From NCBI GenBank assembly GCA_022539475.1, contig VCMS01000245.1, positions 45,830 through 109,829 on the forward strand: 64,000 nucleotides of DNA. Reading direction: 5' to 3'. A program made the position numbers and the translations under genes. Every line of letters begins with the position of its first letter. Within the stretch, counting starts at the first letter, position 1. This DNA is from Gracilaria domingensis (lineage: Eukaryota; Rhodophyta; Florideophyceae; Gracilariales; Gracilariaceae). The notes under the pieces were generated by a model. It had not been told where the DNA came from and searched no databases. It saw only the letters and a list, made by a program, of their open reading frames with translations. Positions 36,563 through 48,342 of the stretch are shown here, one piece after another.

Positions 36563-39500
36563 GTGCTCAGAGCAGCAAGGTGACGAGCTACGAAAGCGCC
36601 TCAACACCCTCACGGACGAAAGTGGTAATGCGCCGGGATGAGCTGCAGATAAACAGAGTGATGACAGTAGGTAGCTACTTAAAATACTCCCCACTATTGT
36701 TTTCGGTGAAGATACAAATTCACCGATGATGTAGATAAGGTAATATCGTCTAGCATGAGCCCATCGGGTCTGGAGTTTTACGCTAATATCGAAATTTAAT
36801 TGGTTCGTTCCGACGGGCAAGTAAACAGCAATGAAGGCCTTCAACGATCATAGAATCCCTGAACTATAGTGGTAGTGGAATTCTCTGCGGAACACTAAAA
36901 AGAACCAAATGGAGTTTTGATCAGCTAACTACTACATGATCTTCACAGGTTCAGAGAACAGGGGTCGTAGCAGCTCCTATATGCTAAATTCATTCAGTAT
37001 AAAAATCTATGGAAGAAAAACGCAACAAGAGTGGTAGTTGAAAGCAAAACATATGGTAGTTATGAAAACCCTTCATCCCGGCGTGCTTGGGCTTGTAGCA
37101 CATGACAATAGTTCCAATATTGAACTCCTATCGCTTCGCCTCTCGGTAACCAGGCCTGTCAGCAACAATACAGGAGAAGATATAAATCGACGTGTTGTGG
37201 AGATACCGTAAAATGCTGCCAAATGTGTTAGTTCTTCTTCTGTTAAGAGCCGTTATAAAACTTCAGAGTTCCACTTCCAGAGCTATGAATTGCTGCCGAC
37301 TACGTTGTCGAGCAGCATTTGAAGGCTTCAATGTGCCACCGAAGAGACGAAATAGAGCTTTCATTACATCATGGCCGACTAATGCACCTATAATTATTCC
37401 AAGCGACGTCCGAGTACTGAGAGAAACTTTTTTTGATTGGGGCCGTGTCCTGCACTTCCCATCAGATTTCAAAGAATTCCATCAGGAATGGAAAAATATG
37501 TCAATGTCTTTGTATGCTTTGGCCTCCATCATTCAAAGGAGATCTGCCTTGGTGAAGGTTCCATTCAGTAACCTGCCTTTCTTCGTCGTGGACAAATCTA
37601 TAGGCAAACTTCTGACAGAAAAGTTGCATTGCATGGAAGATAGATTTGCGTTTGTAAAGTTCTGGATTTGAGCACGTATCGTTCGAAGTGAACGTGACGC
37701 GGATCATCCGCTCTAAGCACTGCAATAGAAACATGATGATTCTATTGCAGTGCTTAGGGTCTCTGGCTACAGTCTCTCGATTTCTGGAGTATTAATCAGT
37801 TTCAATATGCCGAGATGCAAGTTGCGTAACTGTTCCAAGCGAGCTCTCCTTGTTTCGAACAGACTGCATAGAAATAACCCCTGGATGAATCTTACGGTCA
37901 AGGCGGTTTTGATGGACGAGAGAATGAGAGATATGGAATTGGAACGCATGAAAATATCCGACTTGGATCTCGTCCCGCTTGCACGACGTAAGTTTCTTTC
38001 TCCTTCGCCTTTCTTTGCATATTCGAGAATAACTGAGTATGTCTTTCTGACGCTTTTGGTGTGGTTTTGAGAGAGTCCATTGAATGACGTAAGAACATTA
38101 CCGCCTAAAAATGACGGAGGGGCTTTGCATCTATGACAAGGGCTTTCTGTTTTGCTCCTATGAAGAGTGGACAGAATGTCCTTAGCCTCATAATATCCGC
38201 ACAAAAACTTGCAGAGGATGGCACACTCGATATACTGCGTCTTCGCCGATGAACTGAAAACCTTTCTGCATTAGATGTATAATTTGCTCCGGGACTTGAC
38301 GAAGAGATTCCTGAAGGATGTGCATCCTGGAATCGCGTAGAGACTTGCTAGAAACGAATGGCATTGCGTCTGCTTCAGATGCGAAAACCTGTACCAGTGT
38401 TGTACGAAAGTATGCCACTACTGTGAGGTCATCACGGATGCGCTTACGGCGTAGCTCGTCGGAGAAGTTGAGAAATATGAGGTGGAGAGGATAGGCGGTA
38501 ACCGATGTTTGCTTTAGAGTTGTTGAAGACTTATCGGTGTATACATGCAGAATGCCTACGAAAGATTCACTGTAACTTATTTCTCGGGAGTACCACACTA
38601 TTCTACTATCCAAAGAGCGCATGACCATTTCCTTAAGTTTTGAGGTGGCGTCTCTTGCGAGAGAGCCGGACATGGGGTGAGATATTTTCGTGGAGTGGGT
38701 CTGAGGTATAGGGTGGAAGAATGTGTTTTCGTTGTTAGCCAACTATAGCTGTTTCACAAGTGTCTGAACGGGGTCTCTCGTGTAGAGGGGGGCGCTGAAC
38801 TTACATCCTTCCGGCGAGACAGTTCTTCGATTGAAACCGTCTTTTGATGCGTATCGTTCGAAAATGGCGTTCTTCAGTTCTGTACAGCGCTTGGAACTTG
38901 TTATGGTCTCGTTGAATCGCTTTTGCGAGAATCGCGGGTCCCGAAGTAGCCGAATTAGCTCGTCTGCTTCACGATGACCAAGGTTGGAAGCTACTGAAGC
39001 CAGACAAACCGTGAGATAATCCATATGCAAATCACCGAGGGCCTCCTCAGAAGGCACTGGGCGTGAACTGCTTCCGTGTTCTGGCTCTAATGCCGCCGGA
39101 CCCGGGGAGGGAGAAACACAATGCGAAGTGTCCGGAATAGGAGGGGCGCACGGAGTGGGGTCAACGCTGTCCTCGGACACCGGAGGCTCGGGAAGGCGAC
39201 AAGGGGCAGTGACCGTTTCGGAAGATGCGGGCGCGGGCGGGGAAGCTTGAGACGCTTGCTTCTTCGAATGGGCCGCCTATTGTCATCTTCCAGCGCGGCG
39301 TTCAGACGAAGCGGGCAATGGTTAACATGCCGTTGAAGAGATAGCACTCCTCGGCGAGTAACGAACTGGCACCCACGCTTCTTATGTGTACAGTAGTAGA
39401 TCATGGGGAGAAGAAATGAAGGAGAAACGGCCACACAGACGGTAAAAGAAGGTCGTTCGAGGGGAGAATGAGGTCGGGCGACAGTCAAGATCGACGTCAA

Positions 39501-40857
39501 GCTGAGAATGGAGAATATAATTTGAGTTTAAATCACGTGCTCTCGTTCAAAAAGGAACGTAGGTACACGTCGACCTCAACACAAGGGTGTACTTCTCGTA
39601 TTATCTACCACTGGTTATAAACCTGTGGTTTCGCAACGTTGTACGCTGTACACCTGTCCAATCTCGCACAGAATAATAAATCTCTTCCCTCCGCCGCCGC
39701 CGCCTCGCCTCCGGCGTCCGACCTATCGTTACCGTCGTGATCCGTGCCATCCACATGCTCGCGTTCTACTCCGCCGGAGTAGAACGCGAGGATGTAGATG
39801 ACACGGATCACGAGTGGCGCTCCGTCGTACCTTTCTCCGCCCTCGCACTCGCTACGAAGTAGAGTGCGGGGAAGAGAATGAGGTACGCTTCATGTCCGCC
39901 TAATGGACGCCTCCATAAAGCGGACATCATCCGTATCTCACCGATGTATTCCGTGCAGTCTTTCCGTGCAGTCTTTTCGTACGTGCTTCCATATCCTTCT
40001 ACGTATCTTTTTTCTAAACTAACCAATCCTCACCACGTCTCTTCGCGCTCTGCAACATTTACACGGCAAGAAATAAGCTTTGGGTTACTTTTGCGAGTTA
40101 CTAGGTCCCTCGACTTTTCTAGCGCATCGTTTCTGTTTTGCTTTATCAATGGTACGTTCCATCGCATTTCAAATGTATCCAACGGAGCATTGACTAACTT
40201 ATGGATACTTTCTGCTTGCGTATACAGGTAAATGACTTTTGATGCGTACGTAGCTCACGAGTTGCAGGTGCAGGTTCCTCAAGTAGGGAACCATGCATCT
40301 GGGCATGGTTCCCTACATCAGAAACGGAGAGGATGAGGCGCTTCGCGCCTCATCCTTTCGGAGTGCGTATTTGTTCTACCGATACCGCACTTTGGTGCAG
40401 GTGCCCTCTGCGGCATCTGCCGCAGATTGCGCCTACACCCGCTTCATCATGGGGAAATGGTACATGTAATATAGCGAAGTAGTGGTTAGCAAAAGCGGTC
40501 GATAGAAGAATAGATACGAATAAAACGGTATGATTTCATAATGGACATCATCTGTACTAGCAACAGTATTCCATGCGTTGCAGGGTATCATTCCGCCGAA
40601 GGTATCGTGTAATGTGCACCTTAATGGCAACTGAAACTAGACTTCGCGAAATACCGTCCAGGTAGCCCTCGACTAAAGAACTAGCACGAGTGGAAAACCC
40701 ACCAGTATTTACTGCACAGCGATTCTGGACGACCCAAGCAATTATCTTCAAATTTTGAAATAATTGATCTCGATATTTTTTCAAAAACTTTACTGGACGA
40801 CGCTTGCCACTTTCTGGACGACCCTCGCCAAAACCTAGCATCTGCAAGAGACAGACG
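36563..40857 (-). mobile_element. TNP2/CACTA-like DNA transposon, copy 3 (defective)
   Basis: It is nearly the same as copy 1 over its whole length, with the same shared ends (TGCTCAGAGCAGC and GCAAGAGACAGACG). It has fewer subterminal repeats: one block instead of three. It lies between repeat R1 and a hAT transposase piece whose frame it interrupts. Confidence 0.75.
37767..39500 (-). pseudogene. Transposase zinc-finger and middle part, copy 3
   Basis: Pieces at 39087-39500 (YYCTHKKRGCQF finger), 38743-39180, 38188-38742 and 37767-38204 cover the same protein as copies 1 and 2. The TAG between the second and third pieces (near 38743) matches copy 2 rather than copy 1. A base missing near 39245 shifts the frame after the basic patch. 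The CHRCKAP block is kept. Confidence 0.7.
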
Positions 40858-41320
40858 GTATATATCTTCTGGATTTGAAAGCCTTCAACGATCCCCAGCC
40901 GCTCTTTTTCGGCATAGCGGCATACAAGATGTAAGTAGTAACGGCTTTTAGGAGTAAAAGATGTTCGAACAATCGTTTGACTGTCGACCATCGCGTTTTT
41001 GAGTAAACAAAAATGGCGTACGTTCTTAAGAGTTTTTTTTTGCATATTTGTTCGTATATCTTTCGCATACTACCATTTGTTTTAATTTTCCTGGGCACAA
41101 AAAGAAACCTCCGTATGGCGTTAGAGAAATTCGCATCTTTTCCAAGATATTTGCTCAAAGTATGCAAAACGTGCGTACTGCAGCCATACGAAAGCTTGAA
41201 AAGCTTGTTTTCCATGCAAAGTTCTCGATGTTTCCTAATTGAGTTGCATGATTCTGTTACAAAAACATAGCAGCATTTAAATCCCACGAATTGGTATACA
41301 CGCTGCAGGAGATTTTGCAA
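40858..41320 (-). pseudogene. hAT-type transposase, middle fragment
   Basis: The minus strand reads GCSTHVLHTLSKYL, NAIRRFLFVPRKIK, YSKTRWSTVKRLFEHLLLLKA and GWGSLKAF. The C..H.L..L and TRW-S motifs are typical of hAT (DUF659-type) transposases. It is cut at 40857 by transposon copy 3 and upstream by nested LTRs. It is probably part of the same element as the BED finger at 44096-44632. Confidence 0.65.
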
Positions 41321-41639
41321 TCTTACAAGTAAGTTATGAGACAGTTCTTTCTTGAGATGAGAACGAAGGTATTCGATAAAAGTCGAAGTTGCTGTGTAGC
41401 ACCGCTTTATTCATTGACGTTGATTTTACAGTAGTTGCTGCATCTCTGCCTAATACGCCGCCTCCTTCTGTGGAGCAAACTTCTTAGGATGTCTTGGTTT
41501 TAGTGACTCCTTGAAGGATGCTGATTTTTGTGTGGAGACGTGAAGGAGTCATGAACGTTACCCATCATGAGTAAAATCTTGGTTAGAATTGTACAGGTGT
41601 ATTGTGTGTAGTATGCATGGGTGCATTGTATCGTGTACT

Positions 41640-41841
41640 ATGGAGCAACCTGACACTGGGTGATCCACTCGTATGACCCTCATGACTTGCGCACTACTTT
41701 AGTTAATATCGTTAGTTTAATGTGCAGTTAAACCTATTTAGGTGGACGCGACTTCGCTGTCGCGCGCACTCAGGAAAGAAAACGAAGGTTCGTCTTCGAG
41801 ACTATTTTCTCGTTCAGGAGCACTTTTGTCCTGGCTCTAGG
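41640..41841 (+). repeat. Gypsy LTR fragment
   Basis: CCTGACACTGGG, then CTATTTAGGTGGACGCGACTTCG, resembles 47369-47480 (CCTGACACTGGGCTAGCC, CTACTTAGGTGAGCTCGACC) with many differences. It is an older relative of the 5' LTR of the Gypsy element downstream. The limits are approximate. Confidence 0.5.
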
Positions 41842-43552
41842 TGTGGTGCAAACCCGCTTGCGGGAAAACAGCAGCCGTGTCGCAAAAAAACACTTACAGG
41901 GTGTACAAATCTTGCCTTGCATATAAGTAGAGACAGTTATAAAACCCTCCGATAAAACTGACACTAGTAAAGTGTTAATCCGTGTAACCCCGTCTCGGGC
42001 GTGCAACCGAAGGTAGGGGTGAATTGAAATGGCGTTGGATCCGGATGTTCTGGGGTGCAACAGACAGTGGAGATATCCAAGCCAACTTTGTTGGGTAAAA
42101 AGGGGAACAAAGGAGCCCCACAGCAATGCATCGACTCACAAGATCAGAATATATTCCCTGACAATAAAGTCCAAATCTATATAACAATGCAGAGTGATAA
42201 GAGCCGTCTGACGGAGACAATAACAATAAATCCAAAGAAAAGATGCCGTAACGACGGTCTAGAACTCATCAGTAGTATGGAGGCGAATACGAGAACGGAG
42301 GTCCGGCGAATGGCCCGGTTAGGGACAAGGATCGTTCGCAAGCGGCAGGAAAGTCAAAGCAAGAAGTCTCCTTGACGTTTACGTCTCGTAATGTAGCGGC
42401 AAGTGCTACCACCTATATAGGGCACTTGAAAATATCAACTAGAATATCTATCTATCGGGCTCTGCCGGTCAACACTCTACACGTGTGAAAACGTGGCAGA
42501 CTTGCCACGGCGCACCCGGGATCTGGCCAACTCGGCATATGTGTGCAGAAACACTACCCTTCCTATGCATAGCCCGAAATGGGTCCATTACCATAGTAGC
42601 CTCTCATAACATGAGGTGTCGAAGCCGGTAACGGATCAATGAAATATGAAAAGTGTGGTGCAAATCCTCGAGTTGGCAAACAAAAGCCGCGTGGCGGAAA
42701 GCGCACTTACAGGGTGTTCGAAACCTGCTCTCTATAGGGGTTGATGCAGCACCAGAACCCTCTGATAGGGCCAGCGCGATGCCGGGTGTAAGTCCTGGTG
42801 GCCCCGATCTGAGCGTGCAGTCAGAGGTGAAGGGGAAGAGTCGGCGTAGTTATCCGGCTGTTCTGGCGAGCCACAGCGATTGGGGGTATTCAGCACAACG
42901 GTAGGGGGCAACAAAGGGTCAGCAAACGAGCCGCACTGTGGAGCACTGACTCGTGATAAACGGGAATAAGTCCCGAGACTAGTGGGCAAAACCTGTATAA
43001 CAGGGCAGAGAAATAAGAGCCGTATGACGGAAATAATAGCGAACAAACAAGAAAAGGATGCCGTAACGACGGTCTAGGACTACTCGAGGACAGAGGTGGA
43101 TAGCAACTCCGGAGATGCGGCGGTTTAGCCCAGTTGGGGACGAAAAACCGTTCGCACACGGAAAGAAGCTAGAGCCAAGGGTTTCTTTGAGGTTCACTTC
43201 CCGTACATTGGCGGCAAGTGCCGCCACCTATATAGGGCACTTGAAAATATCAACTAAAAATATCTAACTATCCGGCGCTGCCAGCCAACACTCTACACGT
43301 GTGAAACCGTGGCAAGCTTGCCAGGGCGCACCCGGCATCGGGCAAACTCAGCACATTTGTGCAGAAACACTACCCTTTCTATGCATACCCCAAAATGGGG
43401 CCACTACTACAGTAGCCTCTCATAACATGAGGTGTCGAATCCGGTAACGGATCAACTGACTATGAAAAGCACCTCGGTGCATCCCCTTGCAGGGCGTTGT
43501 GCTCTACAAATATCACATCAGTGCATTCTTCTCCACGGCGTTTTGCTCTGCA
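41842..43552 (+). mobile_element. Solo LTR, outer copy, split by a nested LTR
   Basis: It starts TGTGGTGCAAACC at 41842 and breaks off at 42653 (TATGAAAAG). It resumes after the inner LTR with CACATCAGTGCATTC and ends GCTCTGCA at 43552. Flanks CTAGG and CTAGA are a near-matching 5-bp target duplication. Confidence 0.8.
42654..43508 (+). mobile_element. Solo LTR, inner nested copy
   Basis: It is complete from TGTGGTGC to GCTCTACA (855 bp) and closer to the copy at 24374 than to its host LTR. Flanks AAAAG and AATAT do not form a clean target duplication. Confidence 0.8.
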
Positions 43553-44095
43553 CTAGACGTTGCTGCCCTGGCCAGTTTACTCCATGTGGAGAGTGATCTC
43601 AAGAGGTATAAGCACACCTACTCCCCTCAGCGACGCCACAGGACATCTGTATTACACACTGACGTGTTGATTCATATTTGTTTCTTCTTCTTAATTTCAG
43701 GACACATATCTGACCCAGTATTGGGTGCCTTTCTTGTTATTGTTTTCCTTTCTTTGGTTTTCTTCGTCTTTCGGGCATCTTGCGTCCTTGCGCATGGCCC
43801 TTGAGTCCCTTTTTCGGATCTTTTTTTTTCCCTTTTCCTTTTGGAGCTACGCCTCCTTTCGGAGTGTACAGTCCACTCTCTTGATTTTCCCTACATTTTA
43901 CCCCATTCTTTCTGGGTTTTCCAACCCGTTCTGGCTTGTCTATTTCAACTCTGTAGGTTCTACCTCAGTCCAGTCTTGGGTTTACACGCAGTTCTTAGGT
44001 AGCAATAGAGGCTCTGCAGCCGAGCTTGCATCTCAACCGGGGCAGGATCTCGAACGTCCTGAGCGTGTTTCCCGTTTCCGGGTTTGCACCACACC
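43553..44095 (-). repeat. Inverted, diverged LTR remnant and T-rich DNA
   Basis: On the minus strand TGTGGTGCAAACCCGG begins at about 44095, and weak similarity to the solo LTR continues for roughly 130 bases. The rest, toward 43553, is T-rich without recognised features. It interrupts the hAT ORF. Confidence 0.5.
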
Positions 44096-44632
44096 TTCTA
44101 CCATACTTCTGTTGATTACAGAACACATAATGTTCTCATACTCTGTATGAAGTAGTTCATTTCCAAGCTCACGACGGCTGGGAGGATTCCACATTGTGCG
44201 AGCAGCGGCCCAGAATCGATGCCAGCTAGGGCGCTCAAAATGGTGGAAAGGGGTGGTTGTGTGATGTACTGTTTTCGCGAGCAACTCGTAAAGCAATTTT
44301 CGTTTCTGTGTCCTAAGTTTTTCTTTTTTCATGATTTTCAAGGGGCCTTGCAGTTATTGCTTTGGCTTTTGATCCGCTAAATAGGAAACAGTCGGATTGT
44401 TGGACGTCGATACTTTGGTTTGGCTTTGATCGTTTATCACGGCTGGTGCTGGAGTGAGAGCACCTATAGATTGTGTCACAAGCAAGCAGTTGTTTAGGTG
44501 CGTTTTCAACGGATTTGGTTTTGCTGATACAGTGATTCCACAATAGTTGCATCTAGCGCGATCGATTTTGAATGACGCCTTCGAGCACATCGTGAAGTGA
44601 TTCCATTCTTGACTGGATTTTCTACCCATCAA
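44096..44632 (-). pseudogene. hAT-type transposase N-terminus with BED zinc finger
   Basis: The minus strand reads MGRKSSQEWNHFTM...ARCNYCGITVSAKPNPLKTHLNNC, a BED finger (C-x2-C...H-x4-C) that binds DNA in hAT transposases. A TAA at 44354-44356 interrupts the frame, which then continues with LLAKTVHHTTTPFHHFERP and ELLHTEY, the usual E..F region after the finger. The frame runs into the LTR at 44095. The start is near 44632; the preceding context is not informative. Confidence 0.75.
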
Positions 44633-45765
44633 TATGGAGATAGTTATTGTAGTTCAGTCGCGATTTCGCGTTTGTTGTGTGTTCTGTCTCATAACACCTC
44701 GGCTTTCCGAGCTGCCTCTGCAACAAGGTTATGAATTTAGGTGGCATTCTGATACCATATAGTATGGTGGCACCCGATGGGTTTGGTGAAATCAAAACTG
44801 GTGGTGGAAGTGGATCGCGTGTACGCGTGTACGAATTGACTCTCTTTATACAGATAATTGGATGGGTTGCTCGAATTAGCGGCCGCCAAGGCGGGTCTGC
44901 ACAAGTGCAACACGTGTGTGGCTATCCCGCGTTTGGCACTACTTAATTTAATAATTTAGATTAATTTGTGGAAACGTACTAAGGTGATGGCGACCTCGCA
45001 GTCACCACCACAAAGTAAGCTCAACCTTGCCTGTGGCTCTGAGTCGAGCGTCTGCGCGAAGTGTACAACTCCGTGAGGAGGGTCCTCGCGTACGGTTCCG
45101 TTCATCTCATCCTGAAGGAAGAACTTAGATACACTGATTCGACATTGCTTTGTCTTCAGACTGTCTTCGGACTTTATTTTGTAGGTGTCTTCTAACCTAG
45201 TGATCGCGTATTGTATCGACTCTACATAGAAATCTGCCACGTGGGCTCAGCACATGCAGTCACCCTCGGACCAGGTCTGTGTCCGCTTGTCGCACGACCC
45301 CGCCCTCGGGTTTGTCCTTTTGTGGTTTTGCCCTTTCCGTTTTCCACATTTCCCTTTCGTTCTCTCTTACGAGACATATCGTGGACATTGTCTTCATTCT
45401 GGCCAGACGAGAGGAGACAGAGATAAAATAAGGAATAGGGTACATGGATGATGATGAATTTGTAATATGAAGAGGGGGAAACGGTTGAAAACTGGTTAAT
45501 TGGGCTGGGATTTATCGTCTGTGTTCTCGTTTTGCTAGTTAGCAGTCCAAAAATGCTAGTTTCGAAATGCTAGTTTTTCATAAGTTAAATTGCACTTTCT
45601 GTAATTTCCATTCGGAGGAAAAACTAGAGAAAACTACTACTAATGAATGATTCTGAAGTATGCTAAAGTATGCTATGTTTTTGATACTATACATCTAAAA
45701 CTTGCAAGTATGAAAGATGGCAGAACCGTACTTCCAGTCCTCCACTTTTGCTAGTGCTCTAGGAT
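44633..45765. other. Mostly non-coding, one short unrecognised ORF
   Basis: A minus-strand frame at 44956-45240 reads MADFYVESIQYAITRLEDTYKIK and could be a short protein or chance. Nothing else is supported. CTAGTTT words repeat around 45530-45580. Confidence 0.35.
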
Positions 45766-45869
45766 CTGGGCTTCCCATGTGGTCCGTTGGTGGACCACCC
45801 GAATGGGCCCACTCACCTAGATTGGGCCCATTCCGGTGGTCCACCAACGGACCACATGAGAAGCCCAGA
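45766..45869. repeat. Long inverted repeat (about 45-bp arms)
   Basis: TCTGGGCTT...ATGTGGTCCGTTGGTGGACCACC...GAATGGGCCCA is mirrored by TGGGCCCATTC...GGTGGTCCACCAACGGACCACAT...AAGCCCAGA with a few mismatches. The arms contain smaller palindromes such as TGGTCCACCA. Confidence 0.85.
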
Positions 45870-46099
45870 AACAGGACCAGTCTGGACCGAACGCAGCCAG
45901 CCTCCGAGAATACTACGGCTGGAACATTCATTTGCTGCAGTACCCCCTGAGCACCACCACCGCAACCGCATATCCTCAAAACACCATGATCAAACCGAAA
46001 AATCATCTTCACAACTTCTTCATCGGCTGTTGCATGTAACCTCTTCCTTTGCACAGTCCACACACCTCAATCGCATCACCACAGAAAGCCGTAAACGGA

Positions 46100-46770
46100 C
46101 ACAAGGTCAGTAGCCATACTCAAAACAACCGAGAAACGTCTCTTCGATACCTGAAACTCTTACCTCTCCATCTCTTTCAGTCCCAATCACCGTCCACACA
46201 CTTTCATCGCGACACCGCACAGAAACACACTCTGAAACACAGTTAGTACCCATAGCGCGCACACAACCCTTTCAATGCGATATCTCCCTACTTTTTCGAA
46301 TCCTCCAGTTATCGTATCCAAACACACCTTCACGTCCCTATTCAGGAATCAAGACTCCGCAAGAAGCAGCAAGAAGACACACAGTTAGCAATCAGATAAC
46401 ACACATGAATCTCTTGATTCATTCCTGTTACATAGCTCTCCATGTCTTCCAGTCCGCTAATGCAACACATTCACCCTCCACTGCTTCACGATCCATGTTT
46501 GCAGGAGTTTTGACCCATGTTGAATAGGAAAGTGAACGTTCCCGTTCCTATTCAACATGAATCGAAAATCTGCAAGCAGTAGTTGGACACACAGTTAGTA
46601 CATATACAACAAAGGTAAAACTCTCCTCGATAAGTTATTGTTACGTACCTCTCCATGTCTTCAAGCCATGACAATGCGACACCTTCACGGTCTACCGCTC
46701 CACCATCTACCCTCAACGCCCCCCGTGTGCCACAGTTTCCAATCCAATTTAATGGACGACCCAAAGTTCA
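46100..46770. repeat. Degenerate tandem repeats with an internal hairpin
   Basis: CACAGTTAGTA-type words followed by ACCTCTCCATNTCTTNCAG and a C/A-rich stretch recur near 46160, 46430 and 46650, about 220-270 bases apart. A hairpin CATGTTGAATAGGAA with its exact complement lies at 46516-46559. No coding frame follows the repeats. Confidence 0.55.
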
Positions 46771-47339
46771 CTAAGCCAGAAGTAAAACCAAACCCAGTTG
46801 TTAGTCATTAGAACCTCGCTAATTGAGTTCTACAAGCGTCTCCAGTGAAAATTGTAGTACATTTCTCACTCGAACCGCTCTTAGAGCGTAATTAGTGACG
46901 TACCTTACGAGCGCGCACATGCATTGCTAGAACCTTTGCTCGCTCTCCGTAAATCGCTCGCGTCAAACGGGGTCAGCAAGAACTACATCCATAACAACCG
47001 TAGATAGAGTGTAAACCGTACCAGTATGTCACTCCCATGATCTGCATAATAGTCTTTCCCTCGTTATTCGTACATCACTCGCATCGAACTAGGTCAGCAA
47101 CAAATAAGATCGCAGTAAGAGTCTGTAGAGCAACGCAATTTGCGTGGTTATCAGGATGATGCGACTCATATACTCAGGGGATGAGTATAGGGGGTGCACT
47201 CAAAGAGTTACGAGTTGGATCCAATTTTGGCGATTACTTTTGGAATGGCTTTCCCACAGTTACCTGTAATCAGGATTGCCATTGCTGGCCAATACCGCTA
47301 GGTGGACTCGTGTACGACACCACCATGTTTGTGCATATT
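46771..47339. other. Non-coding, nothing clear
   Basis: Two similar stretches (GCTCGCTCTCCGTAAATCGCTCGCGTCAAACG near 46937 and CCTCGTTATTCGTACATCACTCGCATCGAACT near 47058) may be one more degenerate tandem repeat. No gene is seen. Confidence 0.4.
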
Positions 47340-48342
47340 ACGGGACAATAGGTAGTGCGCCTGAGGTGCCTGACACTGGGCTAGCCACGTGTACGGACCC
47401 CTGCGGGTGTACACCACGTGTACATAGTTCGTTTAGACCTACTTAGGTGAGCTCGACCTCGTCGTCGCGAGCACCTTTGTAAAGTCAACCCGAGCACTTC
47501 TAAGTCAACTCTTTGTCGAGTAGCGCTCTCCTGAGTGGACTCTACACGAGTGAGGCTCTGGCGCCAACCGCCTACGTGGGTTTTCACTCTCGCGACTATA
47601 GCCACGTCTGGTTACGGTGGTCCTGCCCTCTCGGTACCTTTGAGGAACATCTTTCGTTGATGTCAGGACCTGAGGGTCGTACCGAGGAGATATAGGACTA
47701 GATTACGAAGTGATCCAACTCTGTATAGAGTTTTGCCGTGTTTACGGAAACCCGTGCATTACCGTTGGAGGATCTCGCCCCGCTCCGGGCACAGTGCCGA
47801 GGAGGCCCTACCCGTCGCGTGTGGGTGTTTTTTGGTTGTTGTTTTCTGTTGCTTTCCCTCTCGGGACTACACCTGTCGTTTGTCGTGTTTCATCGTTGCC
47901 GATACCACCCCATCCCTGGAGTTTCTCATCGTTTCCTCACGACGTGGCCTAGCACCTCTGTAGGTATAGCCAGTTGCCACTTCGGCCTTACAACAGAGCT
48001 ACGGTGGTACAGAGGGCTCTGTCACTGGTCTGCCATCTCTCACGAGAGCGGACCTTCTGACAGTCTGGTGGGTTTCACTCCTCCGAGTTTGCCCTACAAA
48101 GTGGTCTCCCGACTTAGAACCGTTCTAGGCCACTGTCGTGGAATTGACTTGATTGTTGACGGATCACCGTTTTCTGACAACGATCAGGGGACTCTTTAGA
48201 GTTTTGGAGGTTGACAACTTTTGAACGTGAACCGCCGACGTGGTGGTTTACCGAGAAGGTTTATTGAGTTCTCTTGTTCTTTGGAGACTCGTGTACGAGT
48301 TTAACTCGATCATCTGGATCAGATTGCTTACTGGTTTTCAGT
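47340..48342 (+). repeat. Gypsy 5' LTR and leader (limits uncertain)
   Basis: It holds the CCTGACACTGGG block shared with 41650 and a non-coding leader up to the gag ATG. The LTR/leader boundary and primer-binding site could not be fixed because no 3' LTR is available for comparison. Confidence 0.45.
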
